Assembly (NCBI GenBank): GCA_022793355.1
Contig: JAAWCR010000022.1
Location: 1-6,026, forward strand
Length of the DNA stretch: 6,026 nt
Direction of reading: 5' to 3'
Source: Lawsonibacter sp.
Lineage (GTDB): Bacteria > Bacillota > Clostridia > Oscillospirales > Oscillospiraceae
The position numbers and the translations under genes were made by a program. The notes below the pieces were generated by a model. That model searched no databases, had not been told where the DNA came from, and worked only from the letters and a program-made list of their open reading frames with translations. This document shows, one piece after another, positions 5,602 to 6,026 of the stretch. Every line of letters starts with the position of its first letter. The stretch's first letter is position 1.

Positions 5602-5915
5602 GGGGTCACCTTCCTGCTGTAGGAGTACAGGCCCGCGCCGCCGTATAAATTGACCGGCACGCCCGCCGCTTCCGCATAGCCGCCGTCGATGACAACCTGG
5701 GTAATCGTTACCTGACTTTCCCCTAACGACACCCCCTGCCCTTCCGCAGCGGTGAGGGCCTCGTAATGCTTCACATCCAGCTTCCGGGCTTCCCTGTCCA
5801 TATTGGAGGAGGCCATGACGCAGCTGAACAGCAGCGTCACCGACAGGGCGGCAATCAGAATGGAGGCCAGAACCTCAATCAGCGCCTCGCCCCGGTCGCA
5901 ATGGAGCTTCTTCAT
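5598..5915 (-). CDS. Short minor prepilin with acidic +1 residue
   Basis: This 105-residue prepilin has the leader MKKLHCDRG followed by EALIEVLAS. Cleavage is expected after Gly9, giving a 96-residue mature protein with Glu at +1 as well as the conserved Glu at +5. The hydrophobic helix spans about residues 11-35. The remainder is small and ends in a Gly/Tyr-rich stretch (NLYGGAGLYSYSRKVTP). An acidic or polar first residue in a G-(E/D)-x-L-I-E-V context is seen in some Firmicutes minor pilins of GspI/PilV-like type. That grouping is family knowledge, and the assignment here is tentative. The frame extends upstream to 5963, but ATG at 5915 gives a proper leader, has GGGGAGG 7 bases upstream, and overlaps the preceding gene's stop as ATGA. 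The stop likewise overlaps the next prepilin start, so this is the middle of a translationally coupled run. Confidence 0.87.
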   Translation of the reverse strand: MKKLHCDRGEALIEVLASILIAALSVTLLFSCVMASSNMDREARKLDVKHYEALTAAEGQGVSLGESQVTITQVVIDGGYAEAAGVPVNLYGGAGLYSYSRKVTP

Positions 5916-6026
5916 CCGCCTGCCTCCCCTTTCTCCTTCTTGATGATATACTCCTGGGTCCACTTCATGGGCTCCGTCTCATAGTTCCCGTCCTGTGAAT
6001 GGACTTTTAGAAACAACAGATTTTCG
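5912..6026 (-). CDS. C-terminal end of an unidentified protein upstream of the minor prepilins
   Basis: Only the last 37 residues are in the window, from NLLFLKVHSQDG through MKWTQEYIIKKEKG to a final EAGG and TGA at 5914-5912. The frame is open to the window edge, and the stop overlaps the ATG of the next gene in the same ATGA arrangement as the two following junctions. This supports a real gene in the same operon. The tail is charged and lysine-rich, with no cysteine and no membrane segment. Its position suggests another pilus component, for example a further prepilin, but nothing in the visible residues identifies it. The neighbouring frames give less support: one of them is closed by TGA near 5980. 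Confidence 0.72.
   Translation of the reverse strand, partial: ENLLFLKVHSQDGNYETEPMKWTQEYIIKKEKGEAGG

Overview
The window looks like a piece of a GC-rich clostridial (Bacillota) chromosome, probably from the Oscillospiraceae or a neighbouring gut family. This rests on dense one-strand packing, strong GGAGG-type ribosome sites, clostridial-style type IV pilins without cysteine pairs, and a GC-rich palindromic repeat between genes. The family-level placement is inference.

Every supported gene lies on the minus strand and belongs to one type IV pilus (T4P) cluster, read from right to left: the tail of an unidentified protein (5912-6026), two small minor prepilins (5598-5915 and 5065-5601), the assembly ATPase PilB (3368-5068), the retraction ATPase PilT (2265-3347), the inner-membrane platform PilC (992-2200), a complete major-type pilin (428-856) and the start of a second pilin (1-201). 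The first four genes are joined by three consecutive 4-base ATGA stop/start overlaps. pilB to pilT has a 20-base gap and pilT to pilC a 64-base gap. The two pilins are set off by longer, structured gaps of 135 and 226 bases.

Together these genes give the motor and substrate side of a retractable pilus. Prepilins enter the membrane and are trimmed by a prepilin peptidase not seen here. PilB on PilC pushes pilin subunits into the fibre, minor pilins probably prime or tip it, and PilT disassembles it. PilB begins with a textbook pair of 24-residue MshEN motifs separated by five residues, so extension is probably controlled by cyclic di-GMP. PilM, N, O and the peptidase must lie outside the window.

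The most interesting part is the left 1 kb. GC content falls from over 60% to about 45% near the 3' end of pilC. The complete pilin is enclosed by a near-perfect 14-base inverted repeat, and the gap before the second pilin holds two adjacent palindromes. This could be a recombining pilin module, or RNA structure that sets separate pilin mRNA levels. The sequence alone does not decide between them. No RNA genes, CRISPR arrays, transposase genes or convincing rho-independent terminators were seen.
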